Shown here: piece after piece, positions 1-8,408 of the stretch | Layout of the letters: each line of letters starts with the position of its first letter | How positions within the stretch are numbered: the stretch's first letter is position 1 | NCBI GenBank assembly: GCA_000752675.2 | Contig: LM994627.1 | Location: 17,608 to 81,607 of the forward strand | DNA length: 64,000 nt | Source of the DNA: a bacterium OL-1 | Lineage (GTDB): Bacteria > Actinomycetota > Coriobacteriia > Coriobacteriales > Atopobiaceae | Direction of reading: 5' to 3' | Position numbers and translations under genes: made by a program | The notes under the pieces: model-generated | What the model saw: only the letters and a program-made list of their open reading frames with translations | Told to the model about the DNA's origin: nothing | The model's database searches: none

Positions 1-68
1 GGGCTTCTCGGCCTGCCGCCGGGGTTGCGACTGCCTTGCGCTTCTCGGCCCCTCCTTCTGGCGTTGTC

Positions 69-126
69 GGGCAGTTTTTGGACACATAACAATGTATTCA
101 TCGGCCAAAATGTCTGAAAACTGTCC
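69..126. repeat. 58-bp imperfect palindrome, copy 1
   Basis: The arms read CAGTTTTTGGACA and TGTCTGAAAACTG and can pair with two mismatches. A related 58-bp sequence lies at 30989-31046; both share GACACATAACAA near the left third and begin with GGGC and end with GTCC. It lies just upstream of queD and could form a hairpin in RNA. No coding potential is seen from 1 to 183. Confidence 0.55.
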
Positions 127-183
127 GGATTCACCCTGCAGAGGGTTCCTTCGCTTTGGACGTTCAACAACAGGGGGCTTCGC

Positions 184-612
184 GTGTACACGCTTTCGAC
201 TGAGTACTGGTTTGACTCGGCGCACTTCCTCACCGACTACAACGGCAAGTGCGAGAACCTCCATGGTCACCAGTGGCGCGTGGCTGCCTATGTGCGGGCG
301 GACAAGCTTGCCACCTCTGGCACCGAGAAGGACATGGTGGTGGACTTTGCCACGCTCAAGCGCATCGTGCGCGAGGAGTGCGATGCGCTTGACCACACCT
401 TCCTTGTGGAGGAGGGTTCGCTTGCGCCCTCGACGCTCGAGGCGCTTAAGTCTGAGGGCTTCAGCCTGACCATGCTGCCCTTCCGCACTACGTCGGAGAA
501 CCTGGCGCACTACCTCTTCGACCGGCTCTCGGCGCGCGGCCTTCCCGTCTGCCGGGTCGATTGCAACGAGACGCCCAACAACCGGGCGTCGTACGAGCCG
601 GACGTGGAGTAG
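184..612 (+). CDS. queD: 6-carboxy-5,6,7,8-tetrahydropterin synthase (QueD family)
   Basis: 142-residue protein of the 6-pyruvoyl-tetrahydropterin synthase fold. It should convert dihydroneopterin triphosphate to 6-carboxytetrahydropterin, an early step to queuosine and other 7-deazaguanines. The QueD-type CxxxHGH motif is visible (CENLHGH), giving the catalytic Cys and two zinc-binding His; a third zinc His lies in DSAHFL. Further acid and His positions (ALDHTFL) fit the family, and length is near the usual 120-150. Translation starts at a GTG; no better start lies upstream. No queC, queE or queF is next to it, so the rest of the pathway must be elsewhere. Related PTPS-family functions cannot be fully excluded. 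Confidence 0.82.
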   Translation: MYTLSTEYWFDSAHFLTDYNGKCENLHGHQWRVAAYVRADKLATSGTEKDMVVDFATLKRIVREECDALDHTFLVEEGSLAPSTLEALKSEGFSLTMLPFRTTSENLAHYLFDRLSARGLPVCRVDCNETPNNRASYEPDVE

Positions 613-654
613 GACGCCGCGGCTGGTGCGCCGGCGGCCTTCTCGGCAATAGCT

Positions 655-785
655 GCCACACATTTGCGCCCGAAGTTGTATTCGCTCGCAGGTTGCTACA
701 GATTCGCACGCCGAATGTGTATCGCGCCGCCACGCGTTCGCCCCGTCACACGTTCGCGCTCGAATGTGTGACAGAAGCGTCACGA
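655..785. repeat. Cluster of short inverted repeats
   Basis: The gap between queD and the next gene (613-870) contains repeated inverted copies of ACACATTCG/CGAATGTGT-like words, including CACACGTTCGCGCTCGAATGTGTG near 759-783. They would fold into two successive hairpins. They could end the queD transcript or be intergenic repeats; there is no clear T-run. Confidence 0.4.
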
Positions 786-870
786 CAATAACGCTGGGCG
801 GTGCTCCTGGCGACACAACCTGCGCTACACTCTGAATTAGCGCTGAACTTTGATGGGAGCGAGGTGGCGC

Positions 871-1932
871 ATGGCAGAGAACGCCCTTCACGGGGTCAAC
901 CTTACTGGCTGGCTTACGCTTGAGCCTTGGGTCACGCCGGAGCTCTTCTCGGGCTCAGGTGCCCTTGACGAGCCCTCGCTCATCACGTCGCTGGGAGCCA
1001 AGGGCTACCGCGAGGTGGTCCGTCGCCATCGTGCCCGCTTCCTCACTAAGGATGACTTCTCCCGCATTGCATCACGCGGTTTCAACGCCGTGCGGCTGCC
1101 CGTGCCCTGGTACGTCTTTGGCGAGTCAGGTCCCAATCCCGGCCCCTACCTGGGCTGCATTGACGAGGTAGACCAGGCGCTCGAGTGGGCCGAGGAAATC
1201 GACCTCAAGGTTGTCTTTGCGCTTGCCGTAAACCCCGGTGTACCCGGCGACGAGGAGACCTGGAACAGCTTCACCGACGACCGCGGCATCCGCGAGAACG
1301 CACTCTGGGTCCTCTCGCAGCTAAGCTCCAGGTACGCCTCGCGCATGGGATTCTATGGCATCGAGGTGGCGGACGATGCCCGCATCCAAACGCGCCGCGG
1401 GCTAGGCGTCACCGATGGCATGCCCGGCCACCTGCTGAGAAACTACTACCGTGCCGCCTACGACCGCGTGCGCGAGGCAGCCGGCCCAGACCCCGTGGTG
1501 ATCATCCCCGACGCCGGCATGCCTACCGACTGGCGGCGTTTTATGGCGCAGCGCCAGTACCAGAACGTCTGGCTTGACTGCCACCTGGACAAGCCCTCGG
1601 CAATCATGGCCGACATGGGCTACGCGCCCGGGGCAAGCACGCTGGGCGTGCGCCACATCATGGCGGCCATCCATCGCCACATTCGCGAGGGCCAGCGAAG
1701 CGGCCTTCCTGTGATGGTGGGCAAGTGGTCCTCGGCGCTTCCCATTGCCGACGCTGCCATGACGCCCGAGGGGCGGGTGGCGCTCGAGCGCATCTACTCG
1801 TCTGAGCAGCTCACGGCATACGAGAAGCTCCCCGCGTGGTTCTTCCAGACCTGGAAGACCACGGGCAGGCTCTCCAGCTGGGACGCCCGCGTGGCACTCT
1901 CCTCCTTCGAGCGGGGGCTTATCTGCTCATGA
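871..1932 (+). CDS. GH5-like (exo-1,3-glucanase-type) protein, probably inactive
   Basis: 353-residue protein resembling glycoside hydrolase family 5 exo-beta-1,3-glucanases: the N-terminal HGVNLTGWLTLEPW block, the VRLPVPWY strand near residues 74-81 and the overall length fit. Both catalytic positions look lost. The family GIELLNEP stretch is GIEVADDA (163-170), so the acid/base Glu becomes Asp, and the VGEWS nucleophile block is VGKWS (282-286), so Glu becomes Lys. It is therefore probably a carbohydrate-binding or regulatory pseudoenzyme. I chose ATG 871, preceded by GAGG at suitable spacing; TTG 850 or ATG 853 are alternatives. No signal peptide. The stop overlaps the rsmI start (ATGA), suggesting translational coupling. 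Confidence 0.65.
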   Translation: MAENALHGVNLTGWLTLEPWVTPELFSGSGALDEPSLITSLGAKGYREVVRRHRARFLTKDDFSRIASRGFNAVRLPVPWYVFGESGPNPGPYLGCIDEVDQALEWAEEIDLKVVFALAVNPGVPGDEETWNSFTDDRGIRENALWVLSQLSSRYASRMGFYGIEVADDARIQTRRGLGVTDGMPGHLLRNYYRAAYDRVREAAGPDPVVIIPDAGMPTDWRRFMAQRQYQNVWLDCHLDKPSAIMADMGYAPGASTLGVRHIMAAIHRHIREGQRSGLPVMVGKWSSALPIADAAMTPEGRVALERIYSSEQLTAYEKLPAWFFQTWKTTGRLSSWDARVALSSFERGLICS

Positions 1933-2804
1933 CAGGCATTCTCTCTGTGGTGGGCACGCCCATCGGCAACCTTGAGGACGCCTCTCCACGCGTCAGGCGC
2001 ACGTTGGGCGAGGCGAACGTCATCCTTTGCGAGGACACGCGCGTCACGGCTCGGCTCCTCTCGGCCTTTGACCTGCATGTTCCTCTTGTACGCTGCGACG
2101 AGAACGTGATTGCGTCGCGCGTGGCTACTACGCTGGAGCGCGTGGAGGCGGGGGAGCGCGTGGCATTTGTCTCCGATGCGGGCATGCCGGGCGTGAGTGA
2201 CCCCGGCCAGCGCCTGGTGGACGCCGCGCTGGACGCGGGGCTTCCCGTGGAGGTCGTACCGGGCCCGTCGGCTGTGACCTGTGCCGTTGTCGCGTCTGGC
2301 CTGGCCTGCGAGCACTTCTTCTTTGAGGGCTTCCTGCCGCGCCGACACTCTGCGCAGGTGGTGCGTCTCGGTGAGCTTGCCCAGGTGCCGGGAGCCATTG
2401 TGTGCTACGAGTCGCCACGCCGCGTGGCCGCCACGCTCGCGAGCGTGGCCGAGGTCATGCCGGGCCGTCGCGTGGCCCTGGTGCGCGAGCTCACCAAGCT
2501 GCACGAGGAGGTTGTGCGCGACGAGGCCACGGCGCTTGCCGCCCAGATTGCCGCGCGCGACGAGGTCCGTGGGGAGTGCGTGATTGTCATCGCCCCGCCC
2601 ACGGCCGACGAGCTCGAGGAGCGCCGTCGCGCTGCGACGGGTGCAGGCGCCGCCACGCTCGAGGACGCCATCCGCGACGGCCTTGCCGCGGGTGAGCCCA
2701 AGAGCGCGCTGGCAAAGCGGCTGGCAAAGGCCTTCTCGGTGCCCCGTGCGCAGGTCTACGACCTGGTGGTTGCTGCTGCCGAGAAGGGCGCCCCCGGCGC
2801 GTGA
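1929..2804 (+). CDS. rsmI: 16S rRNA (cytidine1402-2'-O)-methyltransferase RsmI
   Basis: 291-residue SAM-dependent tetrapyrrole-methylase-fold enzyme that 2'-O-methylates C1402 of 16S rRNA. Diagnostic motifs are the N-terminal VVGTPIGNLED, EDTRVTARLL, SDAGMPGVSDPG, VVPGPSAV and the FEGFLPR block, followed by CYESPRR and LVRELTKLHEE. The ATG overlaps the previous stop by four bases. A C-terminal extension (about 240-291) has an HTH-like SALAKRLAKAFSVPRAQVYDLV segment, as in many RsmI proteins. It lies upstream of metG and rsmA, so three translation-related genes are grouped. Confidence 0.95.
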   Translation: MTGILSVVGTPIGNLEDASPRVRRTLGEANVILCEDTRVTARLLSAFDLHVPLVRCDENVIASRVATTLERVEAGERVAFVSDAGMPGVSDPGQRLVDAALDAGLPVEVVPGPSAVTCAVVASGLACEHFFFEGFLPRRHSAQVVRLGELAQVPGAIVCYESPRRVAATLASVAEVMPGRRVALVRELTKLHEEVVRDEATALAAQIAARDEVRGECVIVIAPPTADELEERRRAATGAGAATLEDAIRDGLAAGEPKSALAKRLAKAFSVPRAQVYDLVVAAAEKGAPGA

Positions 2805-2861
2805 CGCCTCTGCGCAAGCCCACGTGCCCCACTGCGTCGCCGCACCTCCGCCAACACGCTG

Positions 2862-2875
2862 GAGTATCATAGCCG
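2862..2875 (+). promoter_or_regulatory. Possible metG promoter -10 region
   Basis: TATCAT near 2868 sits about 50 bp before the metG start in the 119-bp gap after rsmI. No clear -35 hexamer was seen, so this is a weak call. Confidence 0.25.
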
Positions 2876-2923
2876 CTGCATGCAATCCCGCAGGGCAACG
2901 TCCGTCATTAGGAGACCCAACCC

Positions 2924-4525
2924 ATGGCAAAGCCGAGCTTCTTCATCACCACGCCCATCTACTACGTCAATGCCAAGCCGCACCTGGGCACGGCCTACTC
3001 GACCGTCCTCTGCGACGTCGAGGCGCGCTACCGCCGCGCGACGGGCTATGACGTCAAGTTCCTCACGGGCATGGACGAGCACGGCGAGAAGGTCGCGGAG
3101 GCCGCGGCAGCCCATGGTATGACCCCGCAGGAGTGGTGCGACTCCCAGGCGCCCTTCTTCAAGGACCTCTGGCGCCAGCTCGAGATCTCGAACGACGACT
3201 TCATCCGCACCACCGAGCAGCGCCAGCACGACGCCGTGCAGTACCTCTGGGAGCGCATGAAGGAGTCCGGCTACCTCTACAAGGGCTCCTACGACGGCTG
3301 GTACTGCGTGCCCGAGGAAACCTACTTCACCGAGACCCAGGTCACGAAGTCCGATGAAGAGCACCACACCGAGGGTCAGCACCTCTGTCCCGACTGCGGC
3401 CGCCCGCTCGAGCGCGTGCAGGAGGAGTCCTACTTCTTCAAGCTCTCCGCGTTCCAGGACCGCCTGCTCAAGCTCTATGACGAGCACCCGGACTTTGTCC
3501 AGCCCGACTTCCGCATGAACGAGGTCCGCAGCTTCGTGGAGGGGGGCCTTCAGGACCTGTCCGTTTCACGCACGAGCTTTGACTGGGGCATCCCCGTGCC
3601 GTTTGACGAGAAGCACGTGACCTACGTGTGGTTCGACGCCCTTCTCAACTACATGACCGCCGTGGGCTACGGCGTGGACACGCCCGAGGCCAAGGCCGAG
3701 CTGGCGTATCGCTGGCCCGCGCAGTACCACGTGGTGGGCAAGGACATCATCCGCTTCCACTGCGTGATTTGGCCGGCCATGCTCATGGCCATCGGTGAGG
3801 CGCTGCCCGAGCACGTCTTTGCGCACGGCTTCCTCATGGTGCGCAACGAGGAGACCGGCCAGGGCGAGAAGATGTCCAAGAGCCGCGGCAACGCCATTGC
3901 GCCACAGGACGTGATCGACCTTCTCGGCGTCGAGGGCTACCGCTACTACTTCATGACCGACGTCGTGCCCGGCGAGGACGGGGCCATCAGCTTCTCTCGC
4001 ATGGAGCAGGTCTACAACGCCGACCTGGCCAACAGCTGGGGCAACCTGGTGTCTCGCGCACTCAACATGAGCGCGAAGTACTTTGACGGCAAGACGCCCG
4101 AGCTTGCCGATGGCTGGGCGGACGAGCAGAACCCCCTGCGTGAGATTGCCCAGGGCATCGAGGGCCGCTACGCCGAGCACATGGACAAGCTTGAGTACGT
4201 CCAGGCAAAGGACGTGGTGATGGAGCTCGTCCACGCCGCCAACCACTACGTGGAGGACATGGCGCCGTGGACGGTGGCCAAGGACTTCACGCGCGTCGGT
4301 GAGCTGGCCCACATCATCGCGAACCTGCTCGAGTCCATCCGCATCTGCGCGCACCTTCTGGCGCCCTTCATGCCCGAGACCTCTGCCGAGGTCCTGCGTC
4401 GCATGGGTGCCGGCGACGAGGTGGGCACCACCGACCTCGCGTCCGTGTGCGAGTGGGGCCGCCTTGTCGGCGGCGTCGAGGTGACGAAGGGCGACGCGCT
4501 CTTCCCGCGTCTGCAGAAGAAGTAG
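2924..4525 (+). CDS. metG: Methionyl-tRNA synthetase
   Basis: 533-residue class I aminoacyl-tRNA synthetase that charges tRNA-Met. The HIGH-type motif is PHLGTAYS near residues 18-25, the second signature KMSKS is present, and a CxxC pair (CPDCGRP) lies in the connective domain. The length matches the short MetG form that lacks the C-terminal EMAP/tRNA-binding domain. The ATG has an AGGAG-like site just upstream. The stop is five bases before rsmA, consistent with one transcript. Confidence 0.96.
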   Translation: MAKPSFFITTPIYYVNAKPHLGTAYSTVLCDVEARYRRATGYDVKFLTGMDEHGEKVAEAAAAHGMTPQEWCDSQAPFFKDLWRQLEISNDDFIRTTEQRQHDAVQYLWERMKESGYLYKGSYDGWYCVPEETYFTETQVTKSDEEHHTEGQHLCPDCGRPLERVQEESYFFKLSAFQDRLLKLYDEHPDFVQPDFRMNEVRSFVEGGLQDLSVSRTSFDWGIPVPFDEKHVTYVWFDALLNYMTAVGYGVDTPEAKAELAYRWPAQYHVVGKDIIRFHCVIWPAMLMAIGEALPEHVFAHGFLMVRNEETGQGEKMSKSRGNAIAPQDVIDLLGVEGYRYYFMTDVVPGEDGAISFSRMEQVYNADLANSWGNLVSRALNMSAKYFDGKTPELADGWADEQNPLREIAQGIEGRYAEHMDKLEYVQAKDVVMELVHAANHYVEDMAPWTVAKDFTRVGELAHIIANLLESIRICAHLLAPFMPETSAEVLRRMGAGDEVGTTDLASVCEWGRLVGGVEVTKGDALFPRLQKK

Positions 4526-4530
4526 GCGCC

Positions 4531-5391
4531 ATGCACTCCTGGCTTGCCAACCAGTCTGCAACGCGAGATGTGCTCGACGAGTTTGGGCTTTCTACAAAGC
4601 ACCGGCTTGGGCAGAACTTCCTGGTGGATGACACCGTGATCGGGAGGATTCTGGACCTGGCGGAGCTTGACCCCTCGGATGTTGTGCTTGAGGTGGGGCC
4701 GGGGATCGGTACCCTCACGGTGGCCATGCTGCCGCGCGCAGGCGCCGTCTGCGCCGTGGAGGCCGACCGCCAGCTCGAGCCGGTGCTGGCCGAGACCTGC
4801 GCGCAGGACTCCGAACGGCTTAACCTGGTGATGGGGGATGCCCTCCGGGTGATTCCGGACGGGCTCCCGCTTGAGCCGGGCAAGTTTGTCTCGAACCTGC
4901 CCTACCAGGTGGCGGCGACCCTCATCCTCAAGGTGTTTTCCGAGGTTCCATCGGTGCGGCGTGCCGTGGTGATGGTCCAGGCCGAGGTCGCGGACCGCAT
5001 CTGTGCTGCCCCTGGGTCCAAGACCTACGGCGCCTACACGGCAAAGCTGGCGCTTCTCGGCCGTGTGACCGGCCGCTTCGAGGTGGGGCCGGGCTCGTTC
5101 AACCCGCCGCCGCACGTGAACTCCGCCGTCGTGCGCATCGACCGCGCACCGCTCGAGGGTGTGCCGTCATCTACGCCTGCGGTAATCGATGCCGCGTTCG
5201 CGCAGCGCCGCAAGACCATCCGGAACTCCATGGCCTCGAGCGGGTACGAGAAGGCTGTGCTAGACGCGGCGTTTGCCGCGTGCGGCATTGCGCCGAGCGT
5301 GCGAGCCGAGACCCTCTCGCCCGGGGACTTCGTGCGGCTGGCGGCTGCGCTGGAGGGCGCGGCTGCGGGGGAGGGCGGTGCGGGTGCCTAG
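4531..5391 (+). CDS. rsmA: 16S rRNA (adenine1518-N6/adenine1519-N6)-dimethyltransferase
   Basis: 286-residue Rossmann-fold methyltransferase (KsgA/RsmA) that dimethylates two adjacent adenines near the 3' end of 16S rRNA. Motifs: LGQNFLVDD, LEVGPGIGTLT (SAM binding), VEADRQL, and the catalytic SNLPYQVA near residues 126-133. FNPPPHVNSAV and QRRKTIRNS are typical of the C-terminal part. ATG 4531 was chosen because the family begins a few residues before the KHRLGQNF block. The last eight bases overlap the tatD start. Confidence 0.95.
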   Translation: MHSWLANQSATRDVLDEFGLSTKHRLGQNFLVDDTVIGRILDLAELDPSDVVLEVGPGIGTLTVAMLPRAGAVCAVEADRQLEPVLAETCAQDSERLNLVMGDALRVIPDGLPLEPGKFVSNLPYQVAATLILKVFSEVPSVRRAVVMVQAEVADRICAAPGSKTYGAYTAKLALLGRVTGRFEVGPGSFNPPPHVNSAVVRIDRAPLEGVPSSTPAVIDAAFAQRRKTIRNSMASSGYEKAVLDAAFAACGIAPSVRAETLSPGDFVRLAAALEGAAAGEGGAGA

Positions 5392-6397
5392 CGCGCTTCT
5401 CGGCCTTGATGCCCTCACGCTTGAGGACGGCCACCTCTTCCACGACCGCAAGGGCCGACCGCGGGAGCTGCCGCCGGCGAGCGCGCCTTTGGCCGACACC
5501 CACGGCCACCTTACGAGCTTCACGCGGCACGACCCTTCTGTTGCCATCTGCCGGGCAGCGCTGGCGGGCGTGCGTCTGCTGGTGGTGCCGGTCGACCCCG
5601 TGGATGAGGTGCCGCGCCTCTTTCCCTCGGCGGCAGCGTACCTCTCGTGGATAGACGAGCAGGTGGAACGTGCCGCGGAGCGCCTGGAGGAGTGCGCTCG
5701 ACACGGGCTGGTGCCTCCGGAGTACGCGGGGTATCCGGACCTTCCGCCGCTGGTGGAGCGCGTTCGCATTGTGGCTGGGGCGCATCCGTACGGCGCGGCG
5801 CGGCTGGACAAGGCCGCGCTTGCCTGCCTGGAAGAGCTTCTCGCCAGCCCGCGTTGCGTGGGCGTGGGCGAGATTGGCCTGGACTTTGGACCGTACAACG
5901 AGCTGCCGGCAGACGTGCAGGAGACCGCGTTCAGGCGCCAGCTTGCCGTTGCCCGCGAGCACGGGCTACCCGTTGAACTGCACATTCGTGACAGCCAGGA
6001 TCCCGATGACCACTCCGCCCACGAGCTCGCGGCGCGGGTGCTGGCCGAGGAGGGCATGCCTTCTGCTGGCTGTGACCTGCACTGCTTCACGGACGGTCCC
6101 GAGGTCATGGCCCCCTTCGTGGAGCTGGGCTGCCACATTGCCTTTGGCGGGGCGTCCACGTTCAAGCGCTCCGACGACATCCGCGAGGCGGCCGCGGCCT
6201 GTCCCGAGGGGCTTCTCCTCTCCGAGACGGACTGCCCCTACATGGCGCCCGTGCCGCTGCGCGGCGAGGAGTGCGAGCCTGCCATGGTGGCCTTCTCGGC
6301 TGCCTGCGTGGCTGCAGTCCGCGAGGACGTCGGCGTTGCCATGCGGGATCAGACGTACGCTGCGCTTTGGGAGAACGCCTGTCAGCTGCTTGGGTAG
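5384..6397 (+). CDS. tatD: TatD-family metal-dependent DNase
   Basis: 337-residue TIM-barrel hydrolase of the amidohydrolase superfamily. Metal ligands are visible: DTHGH near the N-terminus, GEIGLDFG, ELHIRD, DLHCFTDG and SETDCPYMAP. Family members are 3'-5' exonucleases acting on DNA and are often linked with rsmA and metG, as here. GTG 5384 was chosen because GAGGG lies eight bases upstream; an in-frame extension to 5273 would read through rsmA and looks like non-coding sequence. An insertion of about 40 residues precedes the first metal motif and another follows it, so it is longer than the usual 260. Exact substrate is not predictable. Confidence 0.88.
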   Translation: MPSALLGLDALTLEDGHLFHDRKGRPRELPPASAPLADTHGHLTSFTRHDPSVAICRAALAGVRLLVVPVDPVDEVPRLFPSAAAYLSWIDEQVERAAERLEECARHGLVPPEYAGYPDLPPLVERVRIVAGAHPYGAARLDKAALACLEELLASPRCVGVGEIGLDFGPYNELPADVQETAFRRQLAVAREHGLPVELHIRDSQDPDDHSAHELAARVLAEEGMPSAGCDLHCFTDGPEVMAPFVELGCHIAFGGASTFKRSDDIREAAAACPEGLLLSETDCPYMAPVPLRGEECEPAMVAFSAACVAAVREDVGVAMRDQTYAALWENACQLLG

Positions 6398-6954
6398 ACC
6401 CCGCTCGGTCAGCGTTGTCTCCTCTCGGCCGCCTTTGCCGCTGCGCTCTGTCCCCGCCGCCCTCGCCCCTCTTGGAAAACCTGCGGGTTAATAGCACCTT
6501 TCTGTGCTGAGACAAGCCGTCTGCCTGCGGTTCTTGTCAGCAACACCCTTGAAGAACTGCAATTAAACCGCAGGTTTCTCGGCGACAAAGGACTGCGGGG
6601 AGGCTGGCTCTGCGCTCTCACGTTCAATTGCATTCGGCTGCGTTGTGCCGAAATTATCGCGCGATATTTCTAGATTGTCTCAAGCTTAACTGGCCGAATG
6701 TATTTCTCGTAAGAAATTTCGTTCAATAATCGGGGAAGTTCTGGGCGAGCCTCTCGACCAGCCCCGGCCGCCGGCCCCGCGACCAGCCTCCTCGACCGTT
6801 GGTCCCTCGGCGGTCGCCGGCCCCGCGACCTCTGCTCGTTAATAAGCGGGAGCGCCGCACTTCCGGGGCTTGGACGATCCTGCCCACTAAGGTCTCGCGT
6901 GCTACCATCAGTTCAACCGATGCGACCCCCACCCGTGCAAGCGATGGGGGTCGC
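6398..6954. other. Non-coding gap rich in inverted repeats
   Basis: 557 bp between tatD and comF with no convincing gene. It holds an inverted repeat with arms AACCTGCGGGTTAAT (about 6478-6492) and ATTAAACCGCAGGTT (about 6562-6576), one mismatch, and a second hairpin element at 6653-6730. Short open frames here differ in character from the neighbouring genes and were not called. A GC-rich stretch at 6745-6800 is palindromic around CCGGCCGCCGG. Confidence 0.6.
6653..6730. repeat. 78-bp imperfect inverted-repeat element, copy 1
   Basis: The left arm ATTATCGCGCGATATTTCT and right arm AGAAATTTCGTTCAATAAT are imperfect reverse complements. A related element of 79 bp lies at 62672-62750, whose right arm AGAAATATCGCGCAATAAT is the near-exact complement of this left arm. 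Function unknown. Confidence 0.6.
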
Positions 6955-7713
6955 ATGCCAATCGAAGCCAACGGCGCACTGGGCCGCCTCTCCACTGGCG
7001 CTTCGCTTCTCGCCTCTGGCGCCGCCGAGCTTCTGTGGCCAACGCGCTGCGTCTCCTGCGAGATGCCCGGTGAGCTCGTCTGCGAGCAGTGCCGAGAAAA
7101 TCTCCCCTGGATTGCCCAGCGGTGGGCGTGTCCGGACTGCGGAGCTCCGTTTGGCTATCTCACCTGCACGGAGTGCACGCATGAGTGGGAGACGCGCACG
7201 ACCATCTGCGCACTGAGGTTTGCTGGCACCGCCGCCCGCATGGTCTCGTGCCTGAAGGACGCCCACGAGCTACGGCTGGCTCCCGTCATTGCCGCCGCCA
7301 TGGCAACGGCGCTGGACGAGGCATCCGCCTGGCCGGCGCGTGATGGCTGCGCGAGCTTTGACCCGCGGGCCATCGATGCCGTGTGCTTTGTGCCTGCTAC
7401 CTCGGCGGCGTTTGCGCGGCGAGGCTTTGACCACATGGAGCTCGTCTCCCGCGCGCTCTGTCGTGAGGAAGGTCTTTCCCTGGCCGATGTCCTTGTGCGT
7501 CCCTACTCTCGTGACCAGCGCACCCTGGGGCGAGAGGAACGTGCGGCCAACCTCGCGGGCACCATCTCAGTGTGTGATGACGTTTCGGGCCTTGACCTGC
7601 TGCTGCTTGATGACGTAATCACCACGGGGGCGTCGGTGCGCGAGGCGACGAGGGCGCTTCTTGCACGTGGTGCGGCGTCGGTGACGGCGTGCGCCCTTGC
7701 TCGCGTGTGGTGA
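6955..7713 (+). CDS. comF: ComF-family phosphoribosyltransferase-like protein
   Basis: 252-residue protein with an N-terminal zinc-finger-like region (CVSCEMPGELVCEQC and CPDCGAPF...CTEC, about residues 27-65) and a C-terminal type I phosphoribosyltransferase fold. The PRPP-binding loop is LLLLDDVITTGAS near residues 217-229. ComF/GntX proteins are linked with DNA uptake and recombination, but their substrate is unsettled. ATG 6955 was chosen because GGGGG precedes it and the protein begins shortly before the first zinc Cys. No other competence genes are next to it. Monocistronic as far as visible. Confidence 0.85.
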   Translation: MPIEANGALGRLSTGASLLASGAAELLWPTRCVSCEMPGELVCEQCRENLPWIAQRWACPDCGAPFGYLTCTECTHEWETRTTICALRFAGTAARMVSCLKDAHELRLAPVIAAAMATALDEASAWPARDGCASFDPRAIDAVCFVPATSAAFARRGFDHMELVSRALCREEGLSLADVLVRPYSRDQRTLGREERAANLAGTISVCDDVSGLDLLLLDDVITTGASVREATRALLARGAASVTACALARVW

Positions 7714-7748
7714 GGCTGCCTCGGCACAATCTGCCAGTTGCGCTGCTG

Positions 7749-7779
7749 TTGCTGGCTTTCGCCTGCTACCTGCTATAAT
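7749..7779 (+). promoter_or_regulatory. Strong extended -10 promoter for the raiA-type RNA
   Basis: TATAAT at 7774-7779 is preceded by TG one base upstream (extended -10, TGnTATAAT). TTGCTG at 7749-7754 is a -35 candidate with a slightly long 19-base spacer. The expected start, about seven bases after the -10 box, is 7785-7787, which is where the first base of the long closing stem of the RNA falls. Confidence 0.75.
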
Positions 7780-7784
7780 TTCCT

Positions 7785-8045
7785 GCGTTCCACCCAGGTC
7801 TGTGGTTGCGGGCGCATGCGTGCGCCCTAGTTCATGGCAGACGAGGCCAAAAGGATCCACGTAAGTCGTGGGGTGCGCCCTGCGGCGAGCACGGCTCGTC
7901 CTAGAGGTAAGTCGCACCGCCCGTTAGACAAGAGGCATACGGCCTCGCGGGCGAGAGGGCTGCGAGTGAGGGGCCGTGTAGCCCCAAAGCGGAGGCCCCA
8001 GTGCGCGAGTGTGGGGTCGAATACCAGGTCAGCTGGGTGGAACGC
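7785..8045 (+). ncRNA. raiA-type structured non-coding RNA
   Basis: About 261 nt with no real reading frame, closed by a perfect 13-bp stem: GCGTTCCACCCAG (7785-7797) pairs with CTGGGTGGAACGC (8033-8045). Internal hairpins include GGGCGCA/TGCGCCC (about 7811-7828), CCACG-TAAGT-CGTGG (about 7857-7871), and GGGGCC/GGCCCC-type pairs near 7970-8000. The word GTAAGTCG occurs twice, near 7861 and 7906. The position upstream of a ribosome hibernation gene (hpf/raiA) matches the published raiA motif RNA of Firmicutes and Actinobacteria. RNase P, tmRNA, 6S and SRP signatures were looked for and not found. The RNA appears to be its own transcription unit with a strong promoter. The family assignment rests on location, size and folding, not on a covariance-model hit. 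Confidence 0.72.
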
Positions 8046-8097
8046 TGCTCTTTACTAGTCCGACTTGAGCTTCTCGCCAGATGCTTCCCTTCTCGCG

Positions 8098-8207
8098 GCT
8101 TGCATTTTTCGATCGTTTAGCGGTGGCTAACCAATCGGAATCTGCAGATTCGCTAGCAGCTTGCATATTTCGATTGTTTAACCTCCTCTAACCAATCGAA
8201 ATTTGCA
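8098..8207. repeat. Two tandem palindromes with 61-bp period upstream of hpf
   Basis: The unit begins GCTTGCAT at 8098 and again at 8159. Each has an inner palindrome: CGATCGTTTA with TAACCAATCG in the first, and ATTTCGATTG with CAATCGAAAT in the second. Inner palindromes span about 8101-8146 and 8162-8207. They lie between the structured RNA and hpf and could be operators, processing sites or repeat-family members. The rest of 8208-8408 shows no gene. Confidence 0.65.
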
Positions 8208-8408
8208 TTGTCGCCGAGAGTGGCTCCTATGCTCTGCTGCGCCCGCCCTGACCTGCCGCGTCCACGCCGCTCTTTGCGTCCACTGCCCATATTCACTCGT
8301 CCGCCGCCTTTGCGCGTAACGCGCGGCCGCTTTGGGTACCTACCAAGTACGGCCAGACTCGCGTCGGTGCTTGCGCGGGAATGGCAGGGCAATCGATTGG
8401 AGGCACGC

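Noticed and set aside
1794-2930. Long reverse frame of 378 codons opposite rsmI
   Set aside because: It is the antisense shadow of rsmI in GC-rich DNA, with no RBS or recognised motif. The same applies to the long antisense frames opposite metG, the dehydrogenase at 10.2 kb, uvrA and murJ.
5273-5383. Upstream extension of TatD into rsmA
   Set aside because: It would overlap 119 bp of rsmA in another frame and encodes Arg-rich sequence; GTG 5384 has a good site.
7785-8045. RNase P RNA, tmRNA, 6S or SRP RNA as alternative identities
   Set aside because: The conserved RNase P GAGGAAAGTCC block, the tmRNA tRNA-like ends and tag frame, and the SRP GGTGCTGTTT-type loop are not present, and the location next to hpf favours the raiA class.
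7834-8058. Open frame of 74 codons over the structured RNA
   Set aside because: It lies inside the hairpin-rich RNA, has no ribosome-binding site and its product is low-complexity Arg/Ala; the perfect closing stem and promoter explain the region better.
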